Shown here: in pieces, positions 23,252 to 33,879 of the stretch
Layout: every line of letters starts with the position of its first letter
Numbering within the stretch: the first letter of the stretch is position 1
Origin: Piezodorus guildinii
Taxonomy: Eukaryota > Arthropoda > Insecta > Hemiptera > Pentatomidae
NCBI GenBank assembly: GCA_023052935.1
Contig: CM041297.1
Location: forward strand, 3,896,280 to 3,960,279
Direction of reading: 5' to 3'
Length of the DNA: 64,000 bases
Translations under genes and position numbers: made by a program
Notes under the pieces: model-generated
What the model was told of the DNA's origin: nothing
The model's input: only the letters and a program-made list of their open reading frames with translations
Database searches by the model: none

Positions 23252-23462
23252 TGTTTATTTATTTGATGTCAGTTTATGGTTTCTTGACTAGTAGAACGAT
23301 GCTACAGCGGTTAAATTAAGATAGGGATCTTTAACGAGTACCTGACATTGTAATGAATAGGGACCACCATTTTACGTCCCCTCCGAAGGACATCAGTTCA
23401 AGCAATTTTTATCTCCTTTAATAAATCCTAGGGTCATCTTCTGTGTTCGAACTCGCGACCTA
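23252..23462 (-). mobile_element. SINE-1 copy, decayed
   Basis: Antisense SINE-1 blocks (TTTATTTATTTGATGTCAGT, AGGGATCTTTAACGAGTACC, GTTCGAACTCGCGACC) with deletions. Confidence 0.65.
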
Positions 23463-23514
23463 TCGTTTTGAAGGGAGGCAAGAGGTTAATCATATTTTGG
23501 CAAAAGTAATGGCA

Positions 23515-23615
23515 AAACGAGAGGTGCATGGTTCAGAGGATAGAGCTCTAGATAACTGTTCTTTGGGTTCGAATCTCGGAGGTGGCAGAATGATTATTTA
23601 TTTTGTTATTTCAGC
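23515..23615 (+). mobile_element. SINE-2 head fragment
   Basis: Head GAGGATAGAGCTCTAGATAA, box B GGTTCGAATCTC and the ATTATTTATTTTGTTATT block only. Confidence 0.6.
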
Positions 23616-23744
23616 CTCGAGGCCAATGGTAGAAAAACAAAGAGAACGGATGAAAATATTCTAGGAAAAGAAGAAATCCAGACTATGTAAAAGGTGATCA
23701 GCTGATGCTCTGAAAGAAAAAAAAATCAATCAATTTTTTCATGA

Positions 23745-24045
23745 GTACTAAGAAATAGCTAGTTGATAGAGTGATAGTCTACCTGTTTTGGGTTTAAAAC
23801 CTCTCTGGGGCGGGGTGATTATTTATTCTGTTGTTTGAGCCATGAAGCGGCCCTGTGGTTGGGAGACCTCATGGGGCACACTCAGCCTCTTTAAAGTCCT
23901 TACCAGAAAATTGTGTTGAGAGAGAACCTATTGGCTGAGCGTGATCTCGACGCAATCACCACCTTCTTGGCCGTTGGTCTAGAAAAAGTATACATCACTG
24001 TATGTACTTAACCCAAGGCCCTTCATGAATTGTAAAGGTACATAA
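23745..24045 (+). mobile_element. SINE-2 copy, diverged
   Basis: Blocks ATTATTTATTCTGTTGTT, CTCAGCCTCTTTAAAGTCC, GCGTGATCTCGACGCAATCA and CTTCATGAATTGTAAAGG in the usual order. Confidence 0.75.
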
Positions 24046-24374
24046 TGCTATGATTTTAACCGCTTGCTTTCATAAGGCAGCGGTACCTTCAAAAACTAGC
24101 TTTCTTTGACATCTTTAATGAATATGTAGACTGTATTTAATGAAACCAATGGATTTCTTTTCCAAAGATATCGTGTTTACCGATCCTAGTATGTGGCATG
24201 CAGAGTAAGATTAAATTAAACAGGTTTCAGTAGATGACATTATTAATTAAATTAACTTAAACATATAAAATATATGTACACAATGCCTGGGAATACTGAG
24301 GTACGTTACCATTAAACTTGCTATACAATATTACAATAAAGAAATACCTTCGAAAACAAAGGCGAAAGTGAAAT

Positions 24375-25725
24375 TAGTCTAAGGCTCTTCTTCTAGGCTT
24401 CATCCTCCAGCTGACCCCTGACGGACCTCTCCTCTTCTTGTAGGTGGAACCCGACTCCCTCTTGTTGGACTTCAACTCTCGTGGCTGGAACTTGACTGGC
24501 TCTTCGAATCTTCTTTCTCATCCTCGTCACCTCGGGCGGGCCCGATATGGGAAGTACCCCGGTTGTTGGTCCAGCCTTCTTCTTCTTTATCTTCCTCTTG
24601 GAGCCATTATTGGCGTAGAGGGGCCTCGATCCAGCACTGCCAGTTATCCCGGTCTCCGCTGAGTCGTTTCATTCCTACAAGGGTCTTGCCCCTGCTACTC
24701 CCAATCCTCTGGACCATATGTTGATAGGAAATTCTAGGTCGGCCACGTGGTCTTCTTCCTGTAGGTCTGGCTGTCAGTGGTCTTCTGGGTTCCCTTATTT
24801 CGTCCATGCGGCAGACATGCCCAAACCATTTTAATTGCCTGTTTTCCATTATCGTCTTCAATGGTGGTACCTCGATCTATGTGGCTTTCCTGGATCTCAA
24901 AGCTGCGTTCGATTCTGTGCCTAGATATGAAATATGGAATGCTCTTGCTGCAAAGAATGTACCATCAGATTTGATGCAGGCAATTCAATTAACATACAGA
25001 AATGCAAAGGGAGTCGTCAGAATCAATAGTAGAGAATCCAAATCATTTCCTCTTGATAGAGGAGTCAGGCAGGGGAACAGTCTTAGCGCTCTCCTATTCT
25101 TGATTCTGATGGACGAGATCCATAAAGTCTCCAAGCGAAGAACGACATGGACTGAAATAGGAAAATGGAAGATGCAGACAGTTCTGGTGAAATGCCTCCT
25201 ATATGCCGATGACATTGTTCTATTAGCGGACACAAAAGAAAAACTGCAACAAGCTCTGGTGGAATGGGAGGCAGAACTATTGCGTAAGGGAATGTCCATC
25301 AACGACTCCAAAAGTAAGATTCTGGTTCTCTCGCGGAATGAAGAAGAAAATGTTGAAATGGTATGCAATGGGAAGACCCTAGAAGTGGTAAATTAATTCA
25401 ACTACCTGGGAACCATTATAGACAGGTCTGGCAGAATTGACCAAGAGATAGGAAATAGGATCAATAAAGCGAACCAGGTGTACTACCAGATCAACAATAG
25501 TATAATAGGACACCGTGAAGTAAGGCGAGATGTTAAGATGCACATCTATAAAGCCATTTACCTAGCAGTCCTTACATATGGAGGCAAGAGCTGGGTGATG
25601 CTCGACAAGCATATCAGCCGAATCACTGCTGCTGAAATGAAATTTTTACGTAGAGCAGCGGGAAAGACAAGGTGAGATTGTGTCCGGAACAATTGAATCA
25701 GAGAGCAACTCGAGGTGGTCCAGCC
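24375..25725 (-). mobile_element. RTE-like LINE with 5' inversion (twin-priming structure)
   Basis: The 3' part is on the minus strand (24861 to ~24375): PPLKTIMENRQLKWFGHVCR, then TGRRPRGRPRISYQHM. The 5' part is on the plus strand (24870-25725): YVAFLDLKAAFDSVP (motif A), RGVRQGNSLSALLF (motif B), LLYADDIVLLAD (motif C), then the thumb with stops at 25393 and near 25673, ending at REQLEVVQPL. The plus segment ends at the element position where the minus segment begins, so the two are adjacent pieces in inverted arrangement. The 3' boundary and TSD were not resolved. Confidence 0.75.
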
Positions 25726-25787
25726 TTTGTGATCTTATTTTTATCTTTTGACCACCCTTAATATTCTTGTCGACTGCCGCCGGGGGA

Positions 25788-25955
25788 AACTACTAGTGGT
25801 CTCTGTTATCCCAGACCGATGGGGAAACCATGGGGTAAGGGTAAACTACCAGTGGTCTCTGTTATCCCAGACCGATGGGGAAACCATGGGGTAAGGGTAA
25901 ACTACCAGTGGTCTCTGTTATCCCAGACCGATGGGGAAACCATGGGGTAAGGGTA
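25788..25955. repeat. 56-bp tandem repeat, 3 nearly identical units
   Basis: Three units of 56 bp containing TCTCTGTTATCCCAGACCGA and GGGGAAACCATGGGGTAAGG differ by about one base. GC content is well above the surroundings. Confidence 0.92.
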
Positions 25956-25959
25956 AACA

Positions 25960-26610
25960 CCTTTTGAACTTTCGCTGACTATGGCCTATTAATATTTATT
26001 TAATATAATAATAATTATCTACGCCCCTCTGTATCCTCAATACATAACAATAAGTTTTTTTAAATACAATCAAACCCAAACCCTCTCTTGTTATTGAAGT
26101 GATACCGGAACTCGTATGAAAAAATCCTTCCGCCACCGGAACCTCTTCCAGTTCCTGTGACTCCATGATCCTGACAGCCCAAGTACCCCTTACTAATCGT
26201 TATCACATCGAGAAGGCAGGTGCTGCAGTACCAGCTGTCGGCCTAATTGCCTCCCCGCTCAGAACTAGGTGTAGGGTACTTGCCAGGTAGACTCATCGTT
26301 GGCTGTAATTGTTCGCCGATCCTGATTACTTCCTCTCCTCCAACCGCCAATCTTACTTAGAGTTTTTTTTTTTTCTCTCTTAATTTACCCTAGTGCACCT
26401 TTAACCGTTCTTCGGGCTGCTACACTTAATTATAGGAACGCTGCTCTAGACTTCGTAAATAACTCCAAATACCGGATTGTTATGAACATATCTACTGAAG
26501 TATGAAGGTCGAAACTTTTTAGCAGGTACCTTCCATATTCTAGCTAAACTCAAGACTTTTTCCAATATAATATATATCTTTGTAAATAAAGATGCTTAAA
26601 GGGTTCTGTA
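25960..26610. other. Unassigned stretch, partly GC-richer
   Basis: 26090-26400 is less AT-rich than average but has no convincing ORF, splice-bounded frame or repeat match. Confidence 0.4.
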
Positions 26611-26613
26611 CGA

Positions 26614-26697
26614 TGGTTTGTTTATTTATTTTACGTCACTTTATGCTGCTGTGGCTAATCGGACGATACTACAGTGGGAGTCCTAAATTTTGCCTAT
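26614..26697 (-). mobile_element. SINE-1 tail fragment
   Basis: Only the 3' ~80 bp of an antisense copy remains, ending at AAATTTTGCCTATAA where Repeat A begins. Confidence 0.75.
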
Positions 26698-27087
26698 AAT
26701 AAAAAAAAATCTGGTGCGGACAACACACGACTTTCACTTACTTCCATTTTTAAAATCAAGGAAAGAATTTTCAAATACACTTAGAGATAAAAATACGTGA
26801 AACTATTAAAGAATTAATTAATTTGAATTTCTATAGAAACATATGTTTTATTAATAAATCTATTATATTATTATCTAAAACAATTACTTAGTTCGAGATC
26901 AGCTGGGGACCCGTATGAAGCAATCACACTTCAGGTCAGTCTGAAAGTTTTTTTAAATATTTTAAAGTGTTTTGTGAAAATATATTTATTATTTTATGCG
27001 AATTGGACTATTTGAGGGCGCGTGTTCCAATTATACATTGGAAGTTGATTAACTCATCAGAAGTTGGGCAACTAAACGCCTTTATAG

Positions 27088-28617
27088 GTGCTCAGAGCTT
27101 TTGTCTCTGTAGCCATGTTAGAAAAAACCAATACGCCTTCAGTTTCCCCTAAAGTTATGAGAGCAATAAACCCAAATGAAAAAGTAATGGAAAATAAGCC
27201 AAAAAATAGTAACGGAACACATAACCTTAACCCTATCGAAACAAGTTACGCTAAAGCTACCGCTACCGAAAGATTTTCCAACCGTGAAAATGCAATCATC
27301 TTACACACCCATCCAGGCATCAAACAAAAAGAATACGTTCTCAAAATTGCATCCCTAATCGATCCTAAATTCATCCGCTATACATCCAGAATCTCAAACT
27401 CCCGATTTTGTATCCATTTTAGCAACAAAGAAGCTGTCGATAGTATTTTAAAGAACCATAAATCTATCGTCATTGATGATAAAGAAATTAACATAAAGCG
27501 CCTAGTGAACCCCGCCAAACGAATAATAATTTCGAATGCATGTCCTTCCATACCGCACGAAACTATCGAAAAAGAACTTAAAAGCCTAGGCTTAAAATTA
27601 GTATCAGCCATGCATTTTCTTAGAGCCGGCTACCAAGACCCAAGATTAGCCCACGTATTAAGTTTTAGACGACAGGTTTATATCCCACCTGAAGACATAA
27701 GCAAGCTCCCTTCGTCATTATTAATAAAGCATGACAGTGTTCCTTACCGAATTTTTTTCAGTGAGGACATTGTCACTTGTTTTATTTGTAAGCAACCGGG
27801 CCACATTTCTACTGATTGCCCTGAGTGCGAAAATAACTGTGATATTCCTGAGTCTCAAATCAACCTACAAGGAAATGAACTAATCAATTTTAATAAAGAA
27901 ACAAACACCGTTAGCAAAAAAGAAAACATCGATACTTTTATTTTAGATACGCCAAACCACATTATTCCTAATAGCAATATCACAGTAGAGCCAACGCCAG
28001 CCAGTCACCATGACAACGCTATCACAGTGAAGAAGCTCCCCGGGAACCAGGTTATAACTGAAGGTATCGTTACAGGGAAACAACCTATCGAAACAACGCC
28101 TGGAATCGATAGTAATAACTTAATATTGATACCTACTGTGGTTTCTGGCGTCAAACGGTGTCATTCCACCACTACTCCTTCCATTGTATCCACAACTGAG
28201 TTAAACTTTAAGTTGGATCACCTAGAAGATTCCGAAAATACGATTGATTTGAATGACTTTCCACCCATGGTAGCTACCCAAAATCTCAGTAAAAACTCAA
28301 AGAAATTAAAAAAGTCTGAGAGCAATTCTACGAGTAACCTTGAAGGCGCCCGAAAGGTTATAGAAGAAAATAGCGAGAAATATCCAATATCTTTTGATGA
28401 GATGACCAAAGTTATTGAACTATCGTCTACCAGTAAAAACGTTAGGGCATTAGTTGGTGAATTTACTAGTAATACAGAAGGCCTTAGGGCCATGTTGACG
28501 GATACTAAAGCACTAATACATGATCGCCGAACAAAATTAAAAATTTCTAAATTGTTAAAAAAACAGTGGGGTACAATAGAAAGTGCTATAAACAGTGATG
28601 AAAGTACTGACAACTAA
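27088..28617 (+). CDS. I-type LINE ORF1 (Gag-like nucleic-acid-binding protein)
   Basis: 509 codons from the first ATG; an internal ATG at 27115 (MLEKTNTPSVSP) is an equally good start. Residues ~75-215 form an RRM-like region typical of Gag-like ORF1 proteins. A CCHC zinc knuckle follows at about residues 231-244 (CFICKQPGHISTDC, spacing C-x2-C-x4-H-x4-C). The C-terminal half is Ser/Thr/Asn-rich and low in complexity, with a charged tail. Such proteins coat the element RNA in the cytoplasm and help form the retrotransposition particle. ORF2 begins 64 bp downstream in another frame, so it probably needs reinitiation or internal initiation. No disabling change is seen. Confidence 0.9.
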   Translation: MLRAFVSVAMLEKTNTPSVSPKVMRAINPNEKVMENKPKNSNGTHNLNPIETSYAKATATERFSNRENAIILHTHPGIKQKEYVLKIASLIDPKFIRYTSRISNSRFCIHFSNKEAVDSILKNHKSIVIDDKEINIKRLVNPAKRIIISNACPSIPHETIEKELKSLGLKLVSAMHFLRAGYQDPRLAHVLSFRRQVYIPPEDISKLPSSLLIKHDSVPYRIFFSEDIVTCFICKQPGHISTDCPECENNCDIPESQINLQGNELINFNKETNTVSKKENIDTFILDTPNHIIPNSNITVEPTPASHHDNAITVKKLPGNQVITEGIVTGKQPIETTPGIDSNNLILIPTVVSGVKRCHSTTTPSIVSTTELNFKLDHLEDSENTIDLNDFPPMVATQNLSKNSKKLKKSESNSTSNLEGARKVIEENSEKYPISFDEMTKVIELSSTSKNVRALVGEFTSNTEGLRAMLTDTKALIHDRRTKLKISKLLKKQWGTIESAINSDESTDN

Positions 28618-28681
28618 TCGATGGAGAGACTCTTAAACATCGACTAATTTTATAAATTTTTACTTTTTATCTTTTTATTTT

Positions 28682-31600
28682 ATGACAATTAATAGTAAGA
28701 AATCTGTAATTGTGCAGTGGAACTGTAATGGTTTCTACAAACATTATGAATATTTTAGACTACTTTTTTCCGAAGAAAATCCTATTTGTTTTTGTTTACA
28801 AGAGACACATTTTTTAGAATCGCAGGCAGTTAATTTAAAAAACATTAATATTTATCGAAAAGACAGAACTGATAGTAAGCATGCCTGGGGAGGAGTTGCA
28901 ATAATGGTAAAAACAGATGTATTTTCAGAACCAATTAACATCAAATCATCTTTTGAAGTTGTAGCTGCTAAAATATACAGACCAGAACCTATTACAATCT
29001 GCAATATTTACATACCACCAAATCGAAATTTTACATGCAGTGACCTACAATCAATAGTTGATCAACTTCCAAGACCAATCATCCTGGTTGGAGATCTGAA
29101 CGGACACAGCACACTGTGGGGCTCCACTCTATCCGACTACCAAAATAGGGGGAAGGAAATAGAAACGTTCATGGACAATAATAACTTCTTAATATTAGTT
29201 AACGATGGATCCCCGACTCATTTCTGCGCTAATGGCGCTCTTTCCGCTATTGATTTGTCATTCATAGACGTAAAACTCCTCCACAAAGTTCATTGGCGAG
29301 TCAAAGATACCTTGAATGGAAGCGATCACTTCCCGATTACAATAAACTTCGACGGCGATATGAATGCAAATTCAAAAAGTATTTCTAGATGGTCATTTAG
29401 GAAAGCTAACTGGGAGAAGTTCTCATCACTGATAGAGGCAGAAATGTTAAAAATGAAAGATGCAATAAATGAATTAGAGGACAACATTTCTTTCTTTAAC
29501 CACATCATTCTAGATGCAGCAAAGAAGAGCATCCCACACAAAATAACCACCAATAACAAACGCTTAGTCCCTTGGTGGAATGAGGAATGCCGCGTCGCAA
29601 TCATGAATAAAAAAAGAGCACTCAACCGATTCAAAAAAACCAAATCAACAGAAGATTTAATTGAATTCAAAAAAATGAGATCAATTGCGAACAAGGTTTT
29701 GAGGACAAGTAAGAAAAATTCATGGATGAGCTACGTAAATTCCATCAACAGTAGCAGTACCATGAAAGAAGTTTGGAAGAAGGTAGGAGCTATTAAAGGT
29801 TCCAAAAAATGTGATTTTGTAACGGCAATTCAAGATGCCAACCATGTTATTACTGACCCTATCAAAATTGTTGAAACTTTAGGAAAATATTTTTCGTCTA
29901 TGTCCAAATCAGAAAATTATAACCCAGATTTTATTCGACACAAAAGAGAACAAGAAAAGAATTTAATTGATTTTCAGACTCAAGATTCTGATAATTTCTT
30001 GAATAATGAATTCACCCTAACCGAAATGAAAAATGCTCTTCACACATGTAAGGACAAATCCACCGTAGGACTCGACCACATTTCATACATTTTCTTAAAA
30101 AAGCTGCCTATGATTGCTCAAAATTTCCTTCTTTCAATTTATAATGAAATTTGGACAACAGGAAATTTTCCGAGAGACTGGAGGAAAGCCATAGTAATCC
30201 CTATTAAGAAAAATCCCCAGAATATAAGCACCAATAACTTTAGACCTATATCCTTACTTTCGTGTATTTCAAAACTTCTGGAAAAAATGGTAAACACCCG
30301 ACTGCTTTATTATTTGGAAATAAATAATTTCTTTTCAACCTCTCAATCTGGCTTCAGAAAAAACCGCTCGGCAATAGATCAAATAACAAAGCTAGAAATT
30401 GAAATTCAGACTGCCTTCTCCAAGAAAGAACACCTAGTAGCTGTATTCATTGACATATCCAAAGCATATGACATGATGTGGAGGTACAATGTGGTCAGAA
30501 CGCTCTCACAAAATGGTCTAACAGGATCATTACTGACATTTGTCGACAACTATCTCAAAGAAAGAACATTTCAAGTTAAAGTAGGATCCAATCTCTCGCA
30601 ATCTTTCCAACAGGAAAATGGTACTCCTCAGGGATCTCCCCTCAGCGTAACATTATTTTTGGTCGCCATCAATAGTATTGTCCGTACAACAACAGCTGAT
30701 GTAAAGTGCTCATTATTCGCAGATGACTTTGTAATTTACATAAGGAACCAATCCATTCATTATATTGAATGGAGTTTGCAAAAAACACTTCAAAACCTTG
30801 AAGAATGGTCCAGAACTACAGGCTTCACCTTCTCCAGCACAAAATCAGTAGCCGTTCATTTCTGTAGAAAAAGAAAATGTGTAGAAAACCCATCATTAAC
30901 GCTTCTACATCAACCAATTAGCTATGCAGAAGAAACGAAGTTCTTAGGAGTGTACTTCGATAGAAAATTAAATTGGCATAAACACATCCAGTCTGTCAAA
31001 GCAAAATGCCAGAGTGGTCTGAATTTATTGAAAGTTCTGGCTAGCACTGAGTGGGGCTCAGACCGTCGAACACTACTGATGTTGTACCGAACCCTTATGA
31101 GACCGGTCATAGATTACGGAGTAGTGTCCTACAGCTCAGCATCTGCCTCAGCTTTAAAAATATTAGACTCTGTGCATAATCAAGCACTCCGCCTCTGCAC
31201 AGGTGCTTTCAGGACCACGCCCGTCGAAAGTTTGTATATAGAGAGCGGTGAGCCCTCATTGGAAATTAGGAGAAAATACTTGATTTTGGCATATGCTGGA
31301 AATCTTAGGTCAAGAAAGAACCTGATTGACACGGAGCTGATTGCACATTCAGCCGCGAATGAACAACACAACCCATCCTGTAAATGTTTTCACTGCAGAT
31401 CAAATCAATTGATAAATAACCTAGAATTGTCTTTTCCAAAGTTCTTCAAAATACCAAGGATCTCAATTCCTAATTGGATACCAATAGAAAGCCGAACCGA
31501 TCACAGTTTGTCAGTATTTTCCAAGCACACAACCCCCCACCAAGTATATCTACAAATCTACAAAGAACGGGAAGAATATTATTCGAATTATTGTTTTTGG

Positions 31601-32404
31601 TTTACTGACGCCTCCAAATCAAACTCTAAAGTTGGATGTGCTATCATAATGGAATCCAATTGTTACAAATACTTACTACCCGCATCAAACAGTATTTATA
31701 CTGGCGAAATGTATGCAATATGGAAAACCCTGACGCTTATTTCAAAACACCATCATGATTATCACTTGATCGTAACAGATTCTCTCAGTTCAATCCAGTC
31801 ATTAGAAAAAAACGACTCGAAAGATGCCTTGCTAATGAACATACAGCTTCTAGAAAGAGAATGTCTTCATTCAGGCAAAAAAATCAGGTTCTTGTGGGTT
31901 CCTTCTCATTCTGCTATTATGAATAATGAAGAAGCTGATCGAGCTGCAAATGCTGCTCGTACGGATCCTACGGATGTTGTTTGCATTGATAGGACTACTA
32001 GTCTGGACTGGCGTGCATATGTGAAGGAAACAATATACAAATCGTGGACTAAGGAGTGGAGAGGAAAAACCGAAAAGTTGGGGAAAATTAAAGACAGCCC
32101 AGAGGCTTGGAAAAGTTCTGAGAGGAGAAACCGCCGTGAAGAAGTCGTCCTAGCCAGATTACGCTGCGGCCATACCGCCATTACCCATACTTATCTCCTG
32201 AAGGGACTCTACCCTCCGACCTGCAGGACATGCAAGTGTCCGCTGACAGTGGAGCACATCATAATGGACTGCAAGGCATTCAGCAAAGCAAGAAGGAGCT
32301 GCAAGATAAGTGACAGGCTGGACGTTGCTCTCGGTGACAGTGAGGACAGTGTTAAAAGGTTATTCAAGTTTTTAAAAAAATGTGGAGTGTATAACCATAT
32401 ATAG
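28682..32404 (+). CDS. I-type LINE ORF2: APE endonuclease, reverse transcriptase, RNase H
   Basis: A 1240-residue uninterrupted polyprotein. The endonuclease (residues ~10-230) shows VQWNCNG (Asn), CLQETHF (Glu), VGDLNGH (Asp, Asn) and GSDHFP (Asp, His). The reverse transcriptase (~470-750) shows FRPISLLSCISKLLEK, VFIDISKAYD (motif A), NGTPQGSPLS (motif B) and SLFADDFVIY (motif C; FADD instead of the usual YADD). The RNase H (~975-1105) shows FTDASKS (Asp), GEMYAIW (Glu), VTDSLSS (Asp) and EEADRAANAA (Asp). A Cys/His finger (CRTCKCPLTVEHIIMDC) lies near the C-terminus. It nicks the target and copies the RNA by target-primed reverse transcription. All key residues are present, so the copy could be active. 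Confidence 0.95.
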   Translation: MTINSKKSVIVQWNCNGFYKHYEYFRLLFSEENPICFCLQETHFLESQAVNLKNINIYRKDRTDSKHAWGGVAIMVKTDVFSEPINIKSSFEVVAAKIYRPEPITICNIYIPPNRNFTCSDLQSIVDQLPRPIILVGDLNGHSTLWGSTLSDYQNRGKEIETFMDNNNFLILVNDGSPTHFCANGALSAIDLSFIDVKLLHKVHWRVKDTLNGSDHFPITINFDGDMNANSKSISRWSFRKANWEKFSSLIEAEMLKMKDAINELEDNISFFNHIILDAAKKSIPHKITTNNKRLVPWWNEECRVAIMNKKRALNRFKKTKSTEDLIEFKKMRSIANKVLRTSKKNSWMSYVNSINSSSTMKEVWKKVGAIKGSKKCDFVTAIQDANHVITDPIKIVETLGKYFSSMSKSENYNPDFIRHKREQEKNLIDFQTQDSDNFLNNEFTLTEMKNALHTCKDKSTVGLDHISYIFLKKLPMIAQNFLLSIYNEIWTTGNFPRDWRKAIVIPIKKNPQNISTNNFRPISLLSCISKLLEKMVNTRLLYYLEINNFFSTSQSGFRKNRSAIDQITKLEIEIQTAFSKKEHLVAVFIDISKAYDMMWRYNVVRTLSQNGLTGSLLTFVDNYLKERTFQVKVGSNLSQSFQQENGTPQGSPLSVTLFLVAINSIVRTTTADVKCSLFADDFVIYIRNQSIHYIEWSLQKTLQNLEEWSRTTGFTFSSTKSVAVHFCRKRKCVENPSLTLLHQPISYAEETKFLGVYFDRKLNWHKHIQSVKAKCQSGLNLLKVLASTEWGSDRRTLLMLYRTLMRPVIDYGVVSYSSASASALKILDSVHNQALRLCTGAFRTTPVESLYIESGEPSLEIRRKYLILAYAGNLRSRKNLIDTELIAHSAANEQHNPSCKCFHCRSNQLINNLELSFPKFFKIPRISIPNWIPIESRTDHSLSVFSKHTTPHQVYLQIYKEREEYYSNYCFWFTDASKSNSKVGCAIIMESNCYKYLLPASNSIYTGEMYAIWKTLTLISKHHHDYHLIVTDSLSSIQSLEKNDSKDALLMNIQLLERECLHSGKKIRFLWVPSHSAIMNNEEADRAANAARTDPTDVVCIDRTTSLDWRAYVKETIYKSWTKEWRGKTEKLGKIKDSPEAWKSSERRNRREEVVLARLRCGHTAITHTYLLKGLYPPTCRTCKCPLTVEHIIMDCKAFSKARRSCKISDRLDVALGDSEDSVKRLFKFLKKCGVYNHI

Positions 32405-33165
32405 TTTAATAACAATGTTAAAGAGAAAAAAACAAAACAAATGTTATATTGACCATATCATGTATGTAATATGCTAATGACCCTTAGTGGGTAGATGCAT
32501 TTAAACAATAAATAAATAAAATAAATTACTTAGTTTGATCAGCTTTTTATCACTAGCTATTAAATTTTAAAGGCTTCTGTATGAGATAATATTTTTTCTA
32601 AAATCTTTAGCTTTCCAACGGTATATCATACATGTATATTACTGTTATTATGTTCAAAAACGAAAAATTGCATTAAAAAAATATTTTTTCTGTTTTCTCC
32701 TATAGTTGGGTATCGAATTCATTCAACTTATATATTTACCTGTTTTTCATCAGTGGTAACAAGATACAATGATATAGTTATTTTTATAGAATCAACAAAA
32801 TTAAAGGTACTTTAGAGAAAGAAAATTTAAAATATCGGCATTTAAGCGCTGTCAGACTATTTTAATCAGAATGAAAGGTGCCAAATGCATGGTATAAAGT
32901 GGATCTTCTGGTAAGCTCATTTTGATGAAAAAGGTTTTGTAACGTTTCGGGCGTATATTTGTCTTAAATGTGAAATTTCTGTTTCCTAACACTTACCGTT
33001 TCCGGGAGTTACCACACACACATACACACACACGCAGACCTTTTTACGGGACTTGGTTATTTGGACTCAGGGGACCCTAATACGTGTATTTACATTGAAA
33101 ACTGGAATTCGAAAATTTTAACGATCGCAATACTTCCCCTTACTATATATAGTAAGTGAAAGTAA

Positions 33166-33455
33166 TAATAATTAAAACAGTCCTTAAAATATGATAATCG
33201 GGCATATCCTTTGAAGTAGCAAAATTAGTCCTTTTCGTGCGTAAACCCACCCTTCCTCCCTAATATAGACAGTCAGACTTATGTTATTTCGGACCGATTC
33301 TTGCATCGGAAAGAGAGTTTCTGTATTAAAAAGTGTCCTTTTTAGTGTGGTAATCCTAGTTACCAGTGAATTATTTCGATTCGTGTCCTTTTAAAAGAAG
33401 AATCGAGTCAAAAATGGTGGTTCTCTTCCATTTTAAAACAGTAACTGTAACTTAC
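33166..33455. repeat. Repeat D, partial unit
   Basis: Same blocks as 16917-17620 (AATAATTAAAACAGTCCTTA, ATCGGGCATATCCTTTGAAG, TTTAGTGTGGTAATCC, AAAAATGGTGGTTCTCTTCC). It begins directly at the left end of Repeat A. Confidence 0.75.
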
Positions 33456-33644
33456 AAGCCTTTTTTTTTTTAGTTAATAAATTACTATTTAAACATTCTA
33501 TTAAATCATTTTAGCCGTAGGTACTTGTCTGTCGTTACAAGTACAATACATATAATCTTCTCTCATTCTATTTCCGTTTTAACTAAAATAATTTGCTTCT
33601 CTCCCTTTAAAAAGCAGCAAGTAGCTTTTTTTTTTTTTTAATTT

Positions 33645-33699
33645 TTACCGGAAGTTGTTATGTTTACGATATGTCTAGAATCGATTTATATCGATTATA
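33645..33699 (+). promoter_or_regulatory. Possible promoter elements (ETS-like and DRE-like sites)
   Basis: ACCGGAAGT near 33648 fits an ETS/GABP site. Two TCGATT-type motifs follow (AATCGATTTATATCGATT), resembling the DRE core. The ATG at 33700 is in an ATGGCG context. Single-site evidence only. Confidence 0.25.
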
Positions 33700-33876
33700 A
33701 TGGCGACAAGGAAAGTGAAGAACAAGTGCCGGAGCAAGGACCCGCCGACAGGTTTAATTATTATCTCTTCCATCAGGAAGTTCCAGCACCTCACCAACCA
33801 GCCTCTACCATCTCTCAAGGATTGTCATCCTCATTTAGTTAATTTATACATTAATATGATATCCATTTCAAGTTGA
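33700..33876 (+). CDS. Short unassigned ORF or exon, 58 codons
   Basis: The frame from the ATG at 33700 reads MATRKVKNKCRSKDPPTG, basic and Cys-containing, continuing to a TGA at 33874. Its first ~140 bp are clearly GC-richer than the surroundings. An overlapping +1 frame is also open (NGDKESEEQVPEQGPADRF). I recognise no family. It could be a first exon (possible donor CAG|GTTTAA near 33751), a small protein gene or a chance ORF. Confidence 0.25.
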   Translation: MATRKVKNKCRSKDPPTGLIIISSIRKFQHLTNQPLPSLKDCHPHLVNLYINMISISS

Positions 33877-33879
33877 ACT

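Larger units (their letters stand above)
26894..32524 (+). mobile_element. Full-length I-type non-LTR retrotransposon, apparently intact
   Basis: Flanked by the 11-bp duplication ATTACTTAGTT (26883-26893 and 32525-32535). It has a ~190-bp 5' leader, ORF1 (27088-28617), a 64-bp spacer, ORF2 (28682-32404) and a 3' UTR ending in an AATAAATAAATAAAATAA tail. Both ORFs are uninterrupted. Domain order (CCHC ORF1; endonuclease, RT, RNase H in ORF2) fits the I/Nimb group. Confidence 0.92.
26703..33165 (-). repeat. Repeat A copy (reverse), interrupted by an I-type LINE
   Basis: In reverse orientation this ~0.8-kb repeat has its right end at 26703 (ATCTGGTGCGG) and its left end at ~33165 (TAGTAAGTGAAAG). 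It is split by the LINE at 26894-32524. The family has near-terminal inverted repeats (CTTTCACTTACC with GGTAAGTGAAAG), a terminal extension GTGTGTTGCCCGCACCAGA, and internal blocks such as CTCGCTATATCGATGTAAAA. No coding capacity is evident. Confidence 0.8.
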
